A DNA stretch of 64,000 nt from Hevea brasiliensis (taxonomy: Eukaryota; Streptophyta; Magnoliopsida; Malpighiales; Euphorbiaceae). Positions within the stretch are counted from its first letter, which is position 1. Each line of letters begins with the position of its first letter. The stretch spans positions 64,187,144-64,251,143 of the forward strand of contig NC_079507.1 of assembly GCF_030052815.1 (NCBI RefSeq), given 5' to 3'. This document shows positions 1-11,289 of this stretch, in pieces. Below the pieces are notes generated by a model. The model saw nothing but the letters and a program-made list of their open reading frames with translations. It was not told where the DNA came from and searched no databases. The position numbers and the translations under genes are program-made.

Positions 1-2019
1 TTTTTCAATTTCCAATGTCCTGAGTTATGGCCACGAGAGAGACATATAGATAGAAAGGCCGCTGCAACATTAGAACGTCTCGAACTTTGTATTCTCAGTT
101 GGTGTAAGAGTACGGACGTGTATGCATATGCTTAAAAAAATTATATTAGTTTATTTTTTAACTGCTGCTTTTGCAGACTTCTATAATCATGGGGTTTCAG
201 TATACAACTATCTTCAGCACACGAGGGAGATGGGGAAGCAAAGCATTGGGTTTTTGAAGGAGGTAAAAGGGTCAATCGATAGCACCTTGTATGTATATAA
301 CAAAATGCATACAGAAGCATCTACTGATCTCTATCTACATCCTATACATACATTAGTGGATAAAATGCTTTTGTCATTGAGCTGAAAAAGCACACGTGAT
401 AGTCACATGGTCATGTATGGAAAGAAAGACCATTATTTATTTATTTTTTCTTTTGGGCAGTGTTGATTCCTTTTCGAAAGCTTTTCTATACGTCTTTTGT
501 AGTGATAGCATTAGCCCATGCACATTTCCCTTCATCATCTTCTACCCTCATCTCTCTATCTCAGAAACCCAATTTCCAGGATGCGAACATATTACAGGGC
601 ATATGAACTGAAAGAAAGGATAGTGGGTATTTGGAATGTCTGGATGTAAGGAACCTCAAATGGCGAAAGAGTACGGATTAGATAAACTTTAAGGGAAAAT
701 TTCAGACACCAATAATCATGGGTGTGGCAGTCCCATTTGATAAAACAATCAAGGGTGCTTTTGTTTTGCAAAGAAAGAAAGAGACACCATCCTTTTAGGC
801 TTTCATGCCCCATTAATTAGGACATGTCACAAATTCAACTAGCTAAGCATTTGTCATGTCCCTACACTATATTGGGTCCATATCCTTGTGATTTCTCACT
901 AAAGTCATCAAACCTAAATAAGAGGCCAGGAAGGTCCCTTTTGATGGCTATCTAGCATTATGAAAATGATATTTAGATGTCCAGCTGTTATAAATTATTC
1001 AGTAGGACCAAATTGTGTGTTTTCTCTTTCAAATTTTCAATTTCCCCAATTATATAAACATACTATAGAATATATATATTGCATTGAATCAGTTTCATTG
1101 ATATAATATTAATGATTTTATTTTTCTCACAAAATTGTAAAAATTTGTCAACTAGAATCACATGCAGAGGTGACATAAAATGTTGAATGTCTACTCAATG
1201 GGCACATTGGATTCCCCTTTTAGGAGGCACAAAGAGAAAGAATAAATATAATACAAAGAGATGAGGAGAGGGTTGTTTTGTCCTTCATTCAATTTGATCC
1301 AGTGATTGATCTCTGGTGTCTCATCAATGAGTTTCAGTTGAATAACATTGAAATTGAAATTAATCACTTATCGTAGGGTAGAAAGTAGTAGATCAATGCC
1401 CAAGCCAGTCTCATCTGTCTTGTGCATCACATGATGATGGATACAGTAGTCATCGAAGGGAATGGGGCAACTGCAAAGGCACGTGATGCCCATCTGATGA
1501 GGAAAGCCAACACCATCATATCGGTGACTCGTTTTTATATTAGACTCTAAACATAATTAAATTTGTAATTTTAAGATTAATTTAATTTTATTAATAATTA
1601 ATAAAATATATTTGTAATGGTTGGTCATTGGTTGTCTAATTTGGAAGGTTATGTTTGATTCATTGATTATAGATTTGGTCAAATTCTATAAAATATATAT
1701 ATATTTTTTAAATATTTTTTAAAGAAAAACATAAATATTTCATTTGTGATGATAAAGATATTTTTTTTTAGATTTTAAAAATTATTAAAATGTTTTTTGA
1801 ACGATTATTATTATTTTTTTTAGTTTTATTTAATTATGTTAATAGAATATTAAAATTTACAACCCAATGGAATCAGACAATGATTATTTTAACATGTAAA
1901 TAAAATTTTATATTTTTAGATAAGCTTCACTTGTTTGAATATTAATAATAAGTTTGCTTCCACAGTCAATAATATATAATTTTTAATTCCAACACTCCAA
2001 AAGATTCATAAAAAAATTC

Positions 2020-2020
<1 letters not shown>

Positions 2021-2059
<39 letters not shown>
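2021..2059. repeat. TAA/ATA microsatellite
   Basis: About thirteen uninterrupted trinucleotide units of TAA in gene-free DNA. This is a simple sequence repeat, probably length-polymorphic. Confidence 0.9.
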
Positions 2060-2573
2060 TAAAATTTTTATAAATTTATTACCATAATTTTCAAATAAAA
2101 AAATTACAATATATAGTAATGTACATGGTAATATAATATTAGTATTTACTATAATCTCATACTAACAAATATGATTAATAGACACACTTATGACATTAAT
2201 CTTATTATAATTTTTTTGTGATTTTTTTTTAAATTATATACACAAAAATATTAAATAATAGTGGTAAATTTTAAATATAAATGAGTTAATTAAGTATATA
2301 TGGACATTAAACAATAACTATAAATTTAATATATAATTGGTGCATTATGATAGGGCATTTAATTATAATATAAATAAAATAATAATTAACCTATCATATA
2401 GTTATATTGAACATATATTAATTAATTTAATTTTTTTTCTATTTTAAAAGTGGGTGTTTATGAAATTAATCTACATTGCAGTTGCCAAATTAGCCAATTA
2501 AAAAGATTATTCACGGAGAGAAAGGAAGGAAGCTGCCTCCCACTATGCAGTCCAATTCATTGTGCATCCATTC

Positions 2574-2625
<52 letters not shown>

Positions 2626-2640
2626 TAAAAAAAAAAAAAA
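2574..2640. repeat. AAT microsatellite followed by A-run
   Basis: About seventeen AAT units followed by a run of fourteen A. On the opposite strand this reads as a meaningless poly-isoleucine frame. Confidence 0.9.
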
Positions 2641-5536
2641 TCTTCATCAGCAACATCCTTATCCCATACTATATGATTGGGGTAAATGAAATGATTTTCT
2701 TCAAATTGGGTATATGATTGCAATGCCAAAAAGTTTCACATGTAGAGGCCCATATGGTCTTTAGTTCCCTTGAATCAAAATTCTTATCATTGCTCATTAT
2801 GTAATATATATGTATTTTTTTATTTAAAAAAAAAGAATATATTTATTTAATTAATTTTAATAATATTTTCATTTAACTTTAAAAATAATAACATTAGTTT
2901 AATTGTATCTTATGTATACAATTGAAACACAAAATCAACAATCAAAACTTCACTTAAACTGCACTCTTTTGAGCTCTAATAACCTTTGAGTGTAAATTAA
3001 TTAAATAAATTTTCTTTAAATAGGTTAAGGTTGTGAACATAATTTGTGTAAGTTTTTTCCTTTAATTGTTATTTTTTATATGTTGAAATCTGTATTTCTC
3101 TATTTGAGATATGTGATGCTATCAAATTTGGCACCTTTCTTATGCATTAAAGAAGGTTAACCTTAGCCCTAATTCTTCCCTCTTCACATGTGCCCTACCC
3201 CCCAAATTAGGGTAAATATAATTATTTCACATTTAAATCTTCAAAATTTTAAAATTGAGATCCATAAGTAGAAGAATTATACATATACAGTGGCATGTGA
3301 GACAACCCATAATAAGAAAATTTTAGATAAAATATCTCTATATTCATACAAGTTAATAGTACCAAATCTTGAAAACCTTTTAATAACAAGTAGTGTCTCA
3401 TGCTTTGTATGGGATGCCATGCCACCATTTGCAATTAACTTATCAACATATATAGAAATTCATTTGACATAAGAAGGTGATTTGGAAGACATTAAAATTA
3501 CATTAAATTTTCTTCAAATTGAAAAGTTTATGAGTTTAATATATTATTGAAGAATAATTACTTAATTGATATGATTGAAAAGGAAATAATGATTTAATAA
3601 AAAAAAAACTCAAAATTAGCATTTTTAATAATAATAATGAAAATGGGGATCACTTAACATGAAAGAAAATGGAGATGAAAGGGAGAGAGCATGCACATGG
3701 GTGGATAGATGATAGGAAGAAAGAAATTGAATGGCTTTTGCAGGATTGGTGTGGTGATGGGCTCTTGCAATTGCTCAAAATTATGTTAGTCATTTTCAAG
3801 GAACTATTTTCTTTTTTAATTTTTTTTAAAAAGATATCAATCATTTAGAGAACTGAAAATGGTTAGGGTTTGAGGTAGGCAGAAGAACAGAATAGCAGAA
3901 ACCAGCAGGGCATCTTTCAAGAATCACATGGCAGACACCAGTAGTAAATTATTAGGTGGATAAGCTATTAAGCACATGGCAAACACACCTCAATGGCAGC
4001 AATTTATCATGGGATTTAAGGCCTCCTGCACACAAGAAAAAGATAGCCACAGAGAGGGAAAAAATAAATAAATAAATAAAAGAAATAAAGAAAATATCCC
4101 TTCTAAAATTTACGATAAAGAAAAAAAAAAATAATTAGCATAGCCAGATAGGTCAAAGAGAGGCACCAGGGTGTCACCTATTCATATCCTAAGAATAGAC
4201 TTTCTTGGTCTAGGGAAAAAATGATCAATTAAAACATTTCCCAAAGAATCTAGATTGAAAAAGTTATAATAGTTGTAATTACCTTTAATTTAATAATTTT
4301 AAAATTATTTTGAAGATTATAAAATTTTAAGAAGATTTTTTTTTCTAAAACAATCAATCTTTAGTGAATTGGCATGAATTTCACCATATAATTAATTTTA
4401 AAAAAAGAAAAAACAAAATTATACAAACAAAATACTGCTGTATTGCTAGTAGATATTTTATTTAATATAATTATTTACACTTTTTTTTTTAATTTAATGA
4501 GAATCAAGATCTTTCCATCCAATAAACCATCCATACACTAAGTAATTCTACAGTTTCATTAATAGGCTTTATAGTTGCCTAGCTCAGTCCAGTTCAAGAA
4601 CCATCTGATTGATTTTCTCAGTAGAACATCCCTAAGCTCAGAAGGCACCCAACTCAAGAGTACAAGAGTTGTCAATAAGCTCCAGGGGCATTTAGACCTC
4701 CAGGAGATGTCATATCAAGAAACAGTTGTTGAATTTTATTCGTGATCATTGAATTTTCACTTATTTCACCATGCTCACTAAACTTCATTTTGTATCAACA
4801 AAATCACTTCATTTTGATTTTGTTTTTAACTCTTAATAAAGTCAATTGCTAGATTTTGATAGAATTTCATCCACATTTTTAATAGGATAACCATGTCAAT
4901 TTTTTTCTAATATTAATTCTACAAACAAAACTAAGCTATTTCCTAGTCGGCACAAAAGGTTGGGCTTTTTTTTTTTTTTAAAAAAAAAAATGTTTGACAG
5001 TAGCTACCTGACAAACAGAATCAAAGTAATAGATATTGAACTTTAGTGAATCTACCAGTGACCACAATTAAAGCTGAGCCCAAGAGCAGTGCAACTTTCC
5101 GGACCTCCAAGTTCAAAAAGGGGGGTGGGGGGAACCTGTAAACATTATAAAGCCAAAGAACTAATTTTGACATTCACCCTTCAAATTTGCCATTTGGTAT
5201 GCCACATACAACCAGCTCCATGATCTTTACCACCATGTTAAAATGCACTAAACACAACTGGAAGCCAAAATTTTATGTAGCGTATATTTGATAAGGGTTG
5301 TAAGTTTACATGTATAATCACTCTCATCAATTCTCTTACAAATTCTAAAAATCCACTATAAAATTAAGAAGGTTTGGAAAATTCTGTTTTTTCTTATCTA
5401 CATTGGAAAAATGATTACAAGAAAGAATAAAAATGTAAATGTGTAGAAGAGGCAAAATTGAATGGACTAAATGTTTCTTCTATCCATCACATTTGTAAGA
5501 AAAATGTCAAAAAAGGGAAAAAAAAAAAAAAAAACA

Positions 5537-8500
5537 CTAATCATCAGATTCCATGGTTGGGCTATTTGAGCAGCTATCCTTCTGATGGAGCTCTAGTAAT
5601 TTGGCTTCTGGATCACAAAGTCCTGCATAAAGAGAGACTTAGAACACCATGTTTGTTGCTCTGTGTGGAAATATTCAACAAAACTGGTTTTCAAAAAATA
5701 TTAATTGATGCCAATAATTTTTATGAATGCGGAAAACTAGTCCCTACCAGATTTGGAGCAGTAACAAACTTGTACATTCCAGTTCACGTAATGAAAAACT
5801 GAGACATCATTTTAATAAAGTATCATGATTGTTTGGTTAATGCAGTTGAACGAGGTTCTCACATAAAGTCTCTGCTAATGAACTCTTGCATTTCAAAATT
5901 AAATTCTCATCTACTTCCCCATGGACGTTTCTCTCCAAACCCCCACCCAGGCCTATTAACAGTGAGATCTCATTGAAATGAAATTATAACTTAATCTGTC
6001 CTAATTTCTATATTTTCTGTTCTGGTTATAAAAAAAACCATTCACAGTTTAAAACATTGAATTGTTTCATTTGTTGTTTATAGACGAAAATCTGAAACAC
6101 CTATTCCGATTGTTTCAGCATGTGAAATACAATTAAATCACAGGAGTGCATATGATCAGGCAACCGAACTATGGAAGAAGTTTAAACCAGATATTGTTCA
6201 GTTTCTTTATACAGTGACATGGTTTAAGACACGAACCTGAACACTTAGGAATATCCCACACAGCAATAGATGATGGTGTACACTCAGGTTCACATAGTGC
6301 TCGATTATCCTCATGATTAACATTCATAGCAAGCATCCATGCACCAATTGTAACATCCTCATTGCTGAACATCCGAAAACTGGTATTTCAAAGGAAAAAA
6401 GAGATGTCATAACGAAGGCAAAATATTGACACAATCTGCGATACCAAGAAGCTCATTTTCTTGTGCTATGATTGCCTTTCCACACAATGGATGGCAATGT
6501 TGCAAAAACTAATTATCAATTGAAGCAGGGATGGATCCAAGGTTGGAACTTTGGGAGGAATAAAATGTCGAATTCAATGTACTTTCCAGCAACCAAAAAG
6601 ACTTGAATCCACAGCAAAAAGATTTAGAGTCCATAGTATAGGAGGTTAAGGGTTTGAATCCTAACAATCCCATTTAATAGTTTCTGAATTATATGAAAAA
6701 AAGAGTACCAATTCTTTTAAGTTATCAAAAATTAAAGTCTAACACGTATAAGTGTAACTCTTGACTTACTTTGGTTGAAAACAAATAGATACTTTAGAAT
6801 GAGGGCAGACAAAATAAATTCAGCTCCCAATATTTTTTAATACTGCTCCCTTTATGCCTTTATGCTAAAAATTATATCCCTATTTAAGAAGAATTTAATG
6901 GTAGTGGAACAATAATTATCATATGATTTCAAATTTTCAACAAGCTTCCTTCAAGGTTGGCAGAGTACCAAAGACCTCAATAAATTAGAAATTCATTGCT
7001 ACTACCTCAATGGGATTTAGATTTAAAAATGGATTTTGATGAATGTAAATGATAGGAAAAAATGAAAAAGGAAAAGCTTCACGAACTAATAAGTAAAGAG
7101 TTACTAGAAATAGCCACAAAGGGTATAAGTTAACTTGCCTGTCATTTCTAAGAGCAACTAAACTTGCAACAACATCAGCTGAAAGAGCATATATTGGACC
7201 ATAAGCATGGAGAAAGTACTCCTTCCCAAGCAAATAGGAGAGTGGTTCATACCTGCATGAATCAAAATGAGTTGTGATTATTTCATAGCTATGAATGCAT
7301 ATGAAAAACTCATTCTTTTGTGACTATTAATTTTTTGGCATTAATGTGATAATCTAAGAAACATTAAATGTGTATAAATTTAGGTGCAATTAAGGCTGAT
7401 ATTAGAGGAGATATGCATTTGGCCAGATTTACTTGCTCAAATAATAAAATGGACCATTTTACCAATAAACAATACTACTCCTACCCTTTTCTCATTCTAT
7501 TACATTCTTCCTTTTCCTATACAAAAACTCAGTTTCTTTACTTGCTATCTCTACCAACATAAATATCTTAACTTGGGAAGTAAATCTGATAAAGAACCAT
7601 CATTTTTTTCCCTTGCAATTTCTTGGCAGCCAAATAAGCCTCTATTTTTTTTTTCTTCCATTTTCTCAATTGTGAGTGCATGTAAAGTAAATAAGTGGAA
7701 AGTGTCGTCATATATTAGTGGACATTGGCATTTCAATTAGAAACAGATGGAAAAGGATATATGGAATTTGTGCATAGGAAAAGGAGAGAGAAGATAATAA
7801 AGAAAGATAGGTAGGAAGTGAGAAGATGAACAGAGTGAAGTGATGAGGGTGTATTATTGTTTATTGGGGGTAAAATGGTCGACTTCAGTATTTACAGCAA
7901 GTTTCAGCCAAAAAACCAGAAAAAGCAAAACTAATAAAGTAACAACCTCCAATTGCATTGAACACTTGTTAAAGAAACTTATGGATTGAAGATTCTTTAA
8001 CAATTCATTTCTACAAACTTCCTCTCAACACTTCCCATCAAATGCACGATAGTTGCCAAGTTTTTCATAAAACTCAATAACTCATTTTAGGATACAATTC
8101 AAGTGTAGAATTTTTTAGCATACACTCTAAATCTTTCACTTTTTTAAGAAAATTGTAAGTCTTATTTCTACACGTGAAGCTCTTTCAACATTACAAATAC
8201 AAAATCCAAAAAAAGGAAGAAGAAAATAAAACAAAATAAAGATGTAAGTTATTGATGTGAATAATTGCATCCTGGAGATCTATTCGGTATAGTTTCCAAT
8301 GCCTAATTATAATAAGAATAAAATAAACTGTACTAAAACCAAAAGATACTCTCGATGTAACTGTCAGTAGTCCAATCTTGCTGATAAATGTCAAAATAAT
8401 TCAAAATTCAAGATGCCAAACACCATAATAAAGACAGAAAAATGACCCCGTCCTGGACATATTTGAAATTCAAAAAATGAACCTTCCAACATGATATGAA

Positions 8501-10451
8501 ACAAGATCATAGCAAATCTTAAAAAAAAAGGGCCTTCCCCTTTTTCTTCCTAACAAAACCCTTGATTCAAATCAACTTAAATCCTACCAACTTTGTGGGT
8601 AAATAAACTGTTCCTTGAATATGCCAACAAGCCTATTTGAAATACTCAATTTAACTGATAATGCGAAAACAGAGGACTATGAGTTTCACAGCTCTACTAG
8701 CATATTACATATATATTAGAAGATAATGCATTGTTCATCCATATTGCTGAACCAGATTGTTGGGTTAATCCTGTTAACAATTGCAGAGTAAAAAAACAAA
8801 AAGCCCTTAGAAGCAACCTTGCCTTAAAAAGGTGAATGGTCAGAGAGAATCAGTTACAAATAGGACATTGAACAACAAAGGCTAAGTAGAACTTGCATAA
8901 AGAGGTCCGACGACCATCCAAAAGTTCTTTACTTGAGAGACAAATTTCCAAGGGCTCACTTAGTAGGCATTAACTAAATCCTTTGCAAGCTCAATCAGTC
9001 AATCTGTTGAATGCCATGCTTGCTCATAATCACTTTATGACGAAGAGTTTCTAGTTCTGAGGAAAATTGCCACAACCCTTTCCTCAGTAGAATGCCATAC
9101 TTTGCATGCTCACTTCTTGGATGCCAAATTAGCAAGGTTTAAAGACAACTTTAAACTTTGGCTTATAACAGATATCCCAACTCATTAAATGGTCTCTTTA
9201 CCCTCCTTGGTCTTGAATCAAAGAAATCGTTCACGGTCTTCTCAAGTCCCCTTAATACCGCAACATAAATCCTCCATATAAACTCATATAGTACTTCAGT
9301 TTATGATATACCAAGTTAATTACAATACTGAAAAGAAAAATGGGAATAATGATCCCTAGGAATACTAAGTCTAGGAGCAGTAAAGGGATAATTCATGGCA
9401 TACAACTAAAACAGAAAGGAAAGGGACTGACCATTTGAGCTTTGGATCAGTAAAAACAGGCCCTTTCTTCATGCATCCAAGGTAAGTTTGAGAGTGAGTA
9501 CGCTCTTTTGCCAAGAGTATGGAGAGACGATCTAAAAATCAATGAAAAGGCGGTAATGTGATTTTATTGAATTGTAAAGGAAAGATCTAATCAACAATTT
9601 TTGTGAATATTAATGAACACAAATGAATTCCAGAAATCCACTCACCTGGCCTCAGGTATATGTCATCGTCTGCTTTAACGTAAAACTCGGAATCAAAAAG
9701 CGCATAGGCAGCTTTAAAGAAAGCTAAACTGCAGTTGAAAATCAGATTAGCACTCAATTCTCCAAAATGCCAGACTTAATGGAACAAGACAAGTAAACTT
9801 CCGTTAATCAGCACTAACGTTTTATAGGGGAGCTTACTATACTGTTCCTCAATGTCCAAAAGCAAGAAATCATCATATTCTGCAACTTCCTTCTTGAGTT
9901 TTACCATCTTTGATTTATCATTAGTTCTACCAATAACAAACCTGAACGCCAAACCAGTAGATTCCTCCAACCTGCAAGCCAAATTATTCAAGTGACCAAA
10001 ATGAAATCTTGATAAAAATCCAGTTCAAGCATCTAAACTAAGAATTCATATGCCAAAATTCACCCAGTAACTATAAAGTACAAACATACCGTTGAAGGCC
10101 CTGGCGATCGGACGGCATCCAGGTCTTCCTCAAGGAGCGCCTTCTACCATCAGAGGCGAATCCAGTTTGAATCCCGACAAACCCCATAACCTTGTGCCTC
10201 TTCTTCTTCTCAGAATTGAAACCAGAGCCATCGTTATTGGTATAAGCATTAGAATTGGTGTCCCAGAGTACCCGAACCGATCGGAGCTCAGTTATGGAGT
10301 GGGAGCAAAGGTAACCAGAAGGGGCGGTGAGTCCGAAGATGAAACCGGAGATGCCAATGAAGAGGCAGGAGAGCATGAGGAAGAGGGATCTGCGGGAAGC
10401 AAAGGACGGCGAGGATAAGCGAGAGTGAAGGAATTTGGGAGAAGAAGGCAT
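5537..10451 (-). CDS. B3GALT14: Probable beta-1,3-galactosyltransferase, B3GALT14-like (GT31)
   Basis: Exons on the minus strand: 10451-10090, 9971-9819, 9728-9646, 9531-9432, 7252-7139, 6379-6237, 5622-5537. All joints keep frame and give 346 aa plus TAG. The family consists of type II Golgi membrane enzymes that transfer galactose from UDP-Gal to glycan acceptors; the acceptor here is not knowable from sequence. A basic N-terminus and a hydrophobic anchor lie at about residues 20-45. The luminal GT31 domain follows, with RRxxLRKTWMP near residue 105, the metal-binding DDD at 192-194 (KADDDIY), ALSADVV and the conserved EDV at 278-280. It ends [12 protein letters not shown], close to the Arabidopsis relative from memory. 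The start is the ATG at 10449-10451, giving MPSSPKF. Intron 5 uses a GC donor. The last exon is only 86 bp and is easily missed. Length matches the family (about 340-350 aa). Confidence 0.93.
5623..6236 (-). other. Last intron of the galactosyltransferase gene
   Basis: The donor is CAG|GTTCGT at 6236 and the acceptor is TGCAG| at 5623. If the intron is retained, translation continues about two dozen codons past Gly/Ser into a TAA at 6169-6171, replacing the conserved cysteine-containing tail. The interior shows no further gene. The plus-strand open frame across 5458-5802 is only the antisense of the terminal exon and its flank. Confidence 0.75.
7133..7139 (-). other. GC splice donor, intron 5 of the galactosyltransferase
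   Basis: The exon 5/intron boundary reads ACAG|GCAAGT on the minus strand. Joining to the acceptor ACCAG|TTTTCGG gives Asn-Asp-Ser-Phe-Arg-Met-Phe, the conserved family sequence. The nearest GT, four bases downstream, would shift the frame. GC-AG introns are a known minor class of U2 introns with exactly this strong flanking consensus. Confidence 0.85.
7253..9431 (-). other. Large intron 4 of the galactosyltransferase gene
   Basis: 2.2 kb of non-coding DNA between the GT31 exons ending PKLKW and starting YEPLS. The donor is ATG|GTCAGT and the acceptor is GCAG|G. I see no coding similarity, no clear transposon ends and no RNA gene inside. Confidence 0.7.
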
Positions 10452-10757
10452 GGCTAGAAATGACACTGAATTGGGTTTGGAGAGCTTATCTTAGATTTTA
10501 GCTTATGAACAAGAAAGGATCAATAAGAGAGAGACCATAAATTGATAAAACTCACACCTGAAAATCGACTTGCAAAGGAGGGTGTCTTAATGATGTGGGA
10601 TCCTAACAAATGGGTTGTTGAAGATTCAGATCTTGATGTGACCTGACATTCAAAATTCTTTTCTTGCGATTCTTTTTCTACCAAATGCTATTGCCTATGC
10701 TACGTTATCTGTGTTCTTAGATGGGCTGGTCCTGCCTAGGACATAAATGATCATCAT

Positions 10758-10795
<38 letters not shown>

Positions 10796-11289
10796 CCAGT
10801 AACTATACAAACCAAAGCTTAAATACAAACGTAGAAATAATTTTTTTTTTTAATGAACATTCTTGAAATGTTGATCATATCTTCTATGGGTAGCCAAAAG
10901 AATACTTAATATAATTAATTTTCTAATAGTTTCTCAAAAAAAGATTATTTAATATTTTTAAAAAATTTCTTAGAAAGAACTTGAATTAAATAGTAAATAA
11001 AATTTCTAAAGAGTGAATGTAGATGTAGTGCCTAAAAATCAGATATATAAAAGATTTAAACCCTAAATGATAAAATTAACCAACTATCATGTAGCTAATT
11101 AAGCTCGTAAATGCAACAAAAAGCTTATTCACTCCTTTCTTCACATCTTTCTGAGATAATTCTGATTCATTTTTTCACTCTCCCTGTATTTTTTTAAATG
11201 CCCGTCCTCAATCCCCCGTAAATGTGTGTGTGTGTGTACATGCACTCAGGCACAGCAAGCAACAAACACGACTTTCAAAATTTACAAAT
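10452..11289. other. Spacer between IDM1-like 3' end and galactosyltransferase start
   Basis: These 838 bp must contain the promoter and 5' leader of the galactosyltransferase and the 3' UTR of the IDM1-like gene, since both are on the minus strand. The only outstanding element is the TC repeat at 10761-10794. An AATAAA hexamer on the minus strand overlaps the IDM1-like stop codon (11289-11294), but whether it is used for polyadenylation is unknown. Confidence 0.6.
10761..10794. repeat. (TC)17 dinucleotide repeat
   Basis: A perfect TC run, which is GA on the strand of the galactosyltransferase, about 310 bp upstream of its ATG. GA/CT tracts are common in plant core promoters and leaders and can bind GAGA/BBR-BPC factors. 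That role is only suggested by position. Confidence 0.85.

Larger units (their letters stand above)
1..5536. other. Gene-free AT-rich spacer
   Basis: No reading frame here has recognisable protein similarity, and the short open frames are low-complexity. The stretch is dominated by A/T runs, two TAA/AAT microsatellites (separate entries) and a T-run followed directly by an A-run near 4966-4990. It lies downstream of the galactosyltransferase, so its right end probably includes that gene's 3' UTR. I could not identify a polyadenylation site with confidence. Confidence 0.6.

Noticed and set aside
122..385. Open frame of 87 codons near the left edge
   Set aside because: No recognisable family, poor codon character and no splice context. 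Its hydrophobic start resembles a signal peptide only by chance.
2511..2729. Minus-strand frame with a long poly-isoleucine run
   Set aside because: It is a translation of the AAT microsatellite.
5458..5802. Plus-strand frame of 114 codons
   Set aside because: It is antisense to the terminal exon of the galactosyltransferase, whose conserved sequence lies on the other strand.
6640..6670. T-loop-like GGTTTGAATCC sequence, similar words at 23770 and 54760
   Set aside because: No D arm, anticodon arm or acceptor stem can be formed around any of them, so none is a tRNA. A SINE origin is possible but unproven.
10092..10418. Plus-strand frame of 108 codons
   Set aside because: Antisense shadow of galactosyltransferase exon 1.
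10449..10466. Earlier GTG start for the galactosyltransferase (MSFLA extension)
   Set aside because: The codon is GTG; the ATG at 10449-10451 gives the family's usual MPSSPK start.
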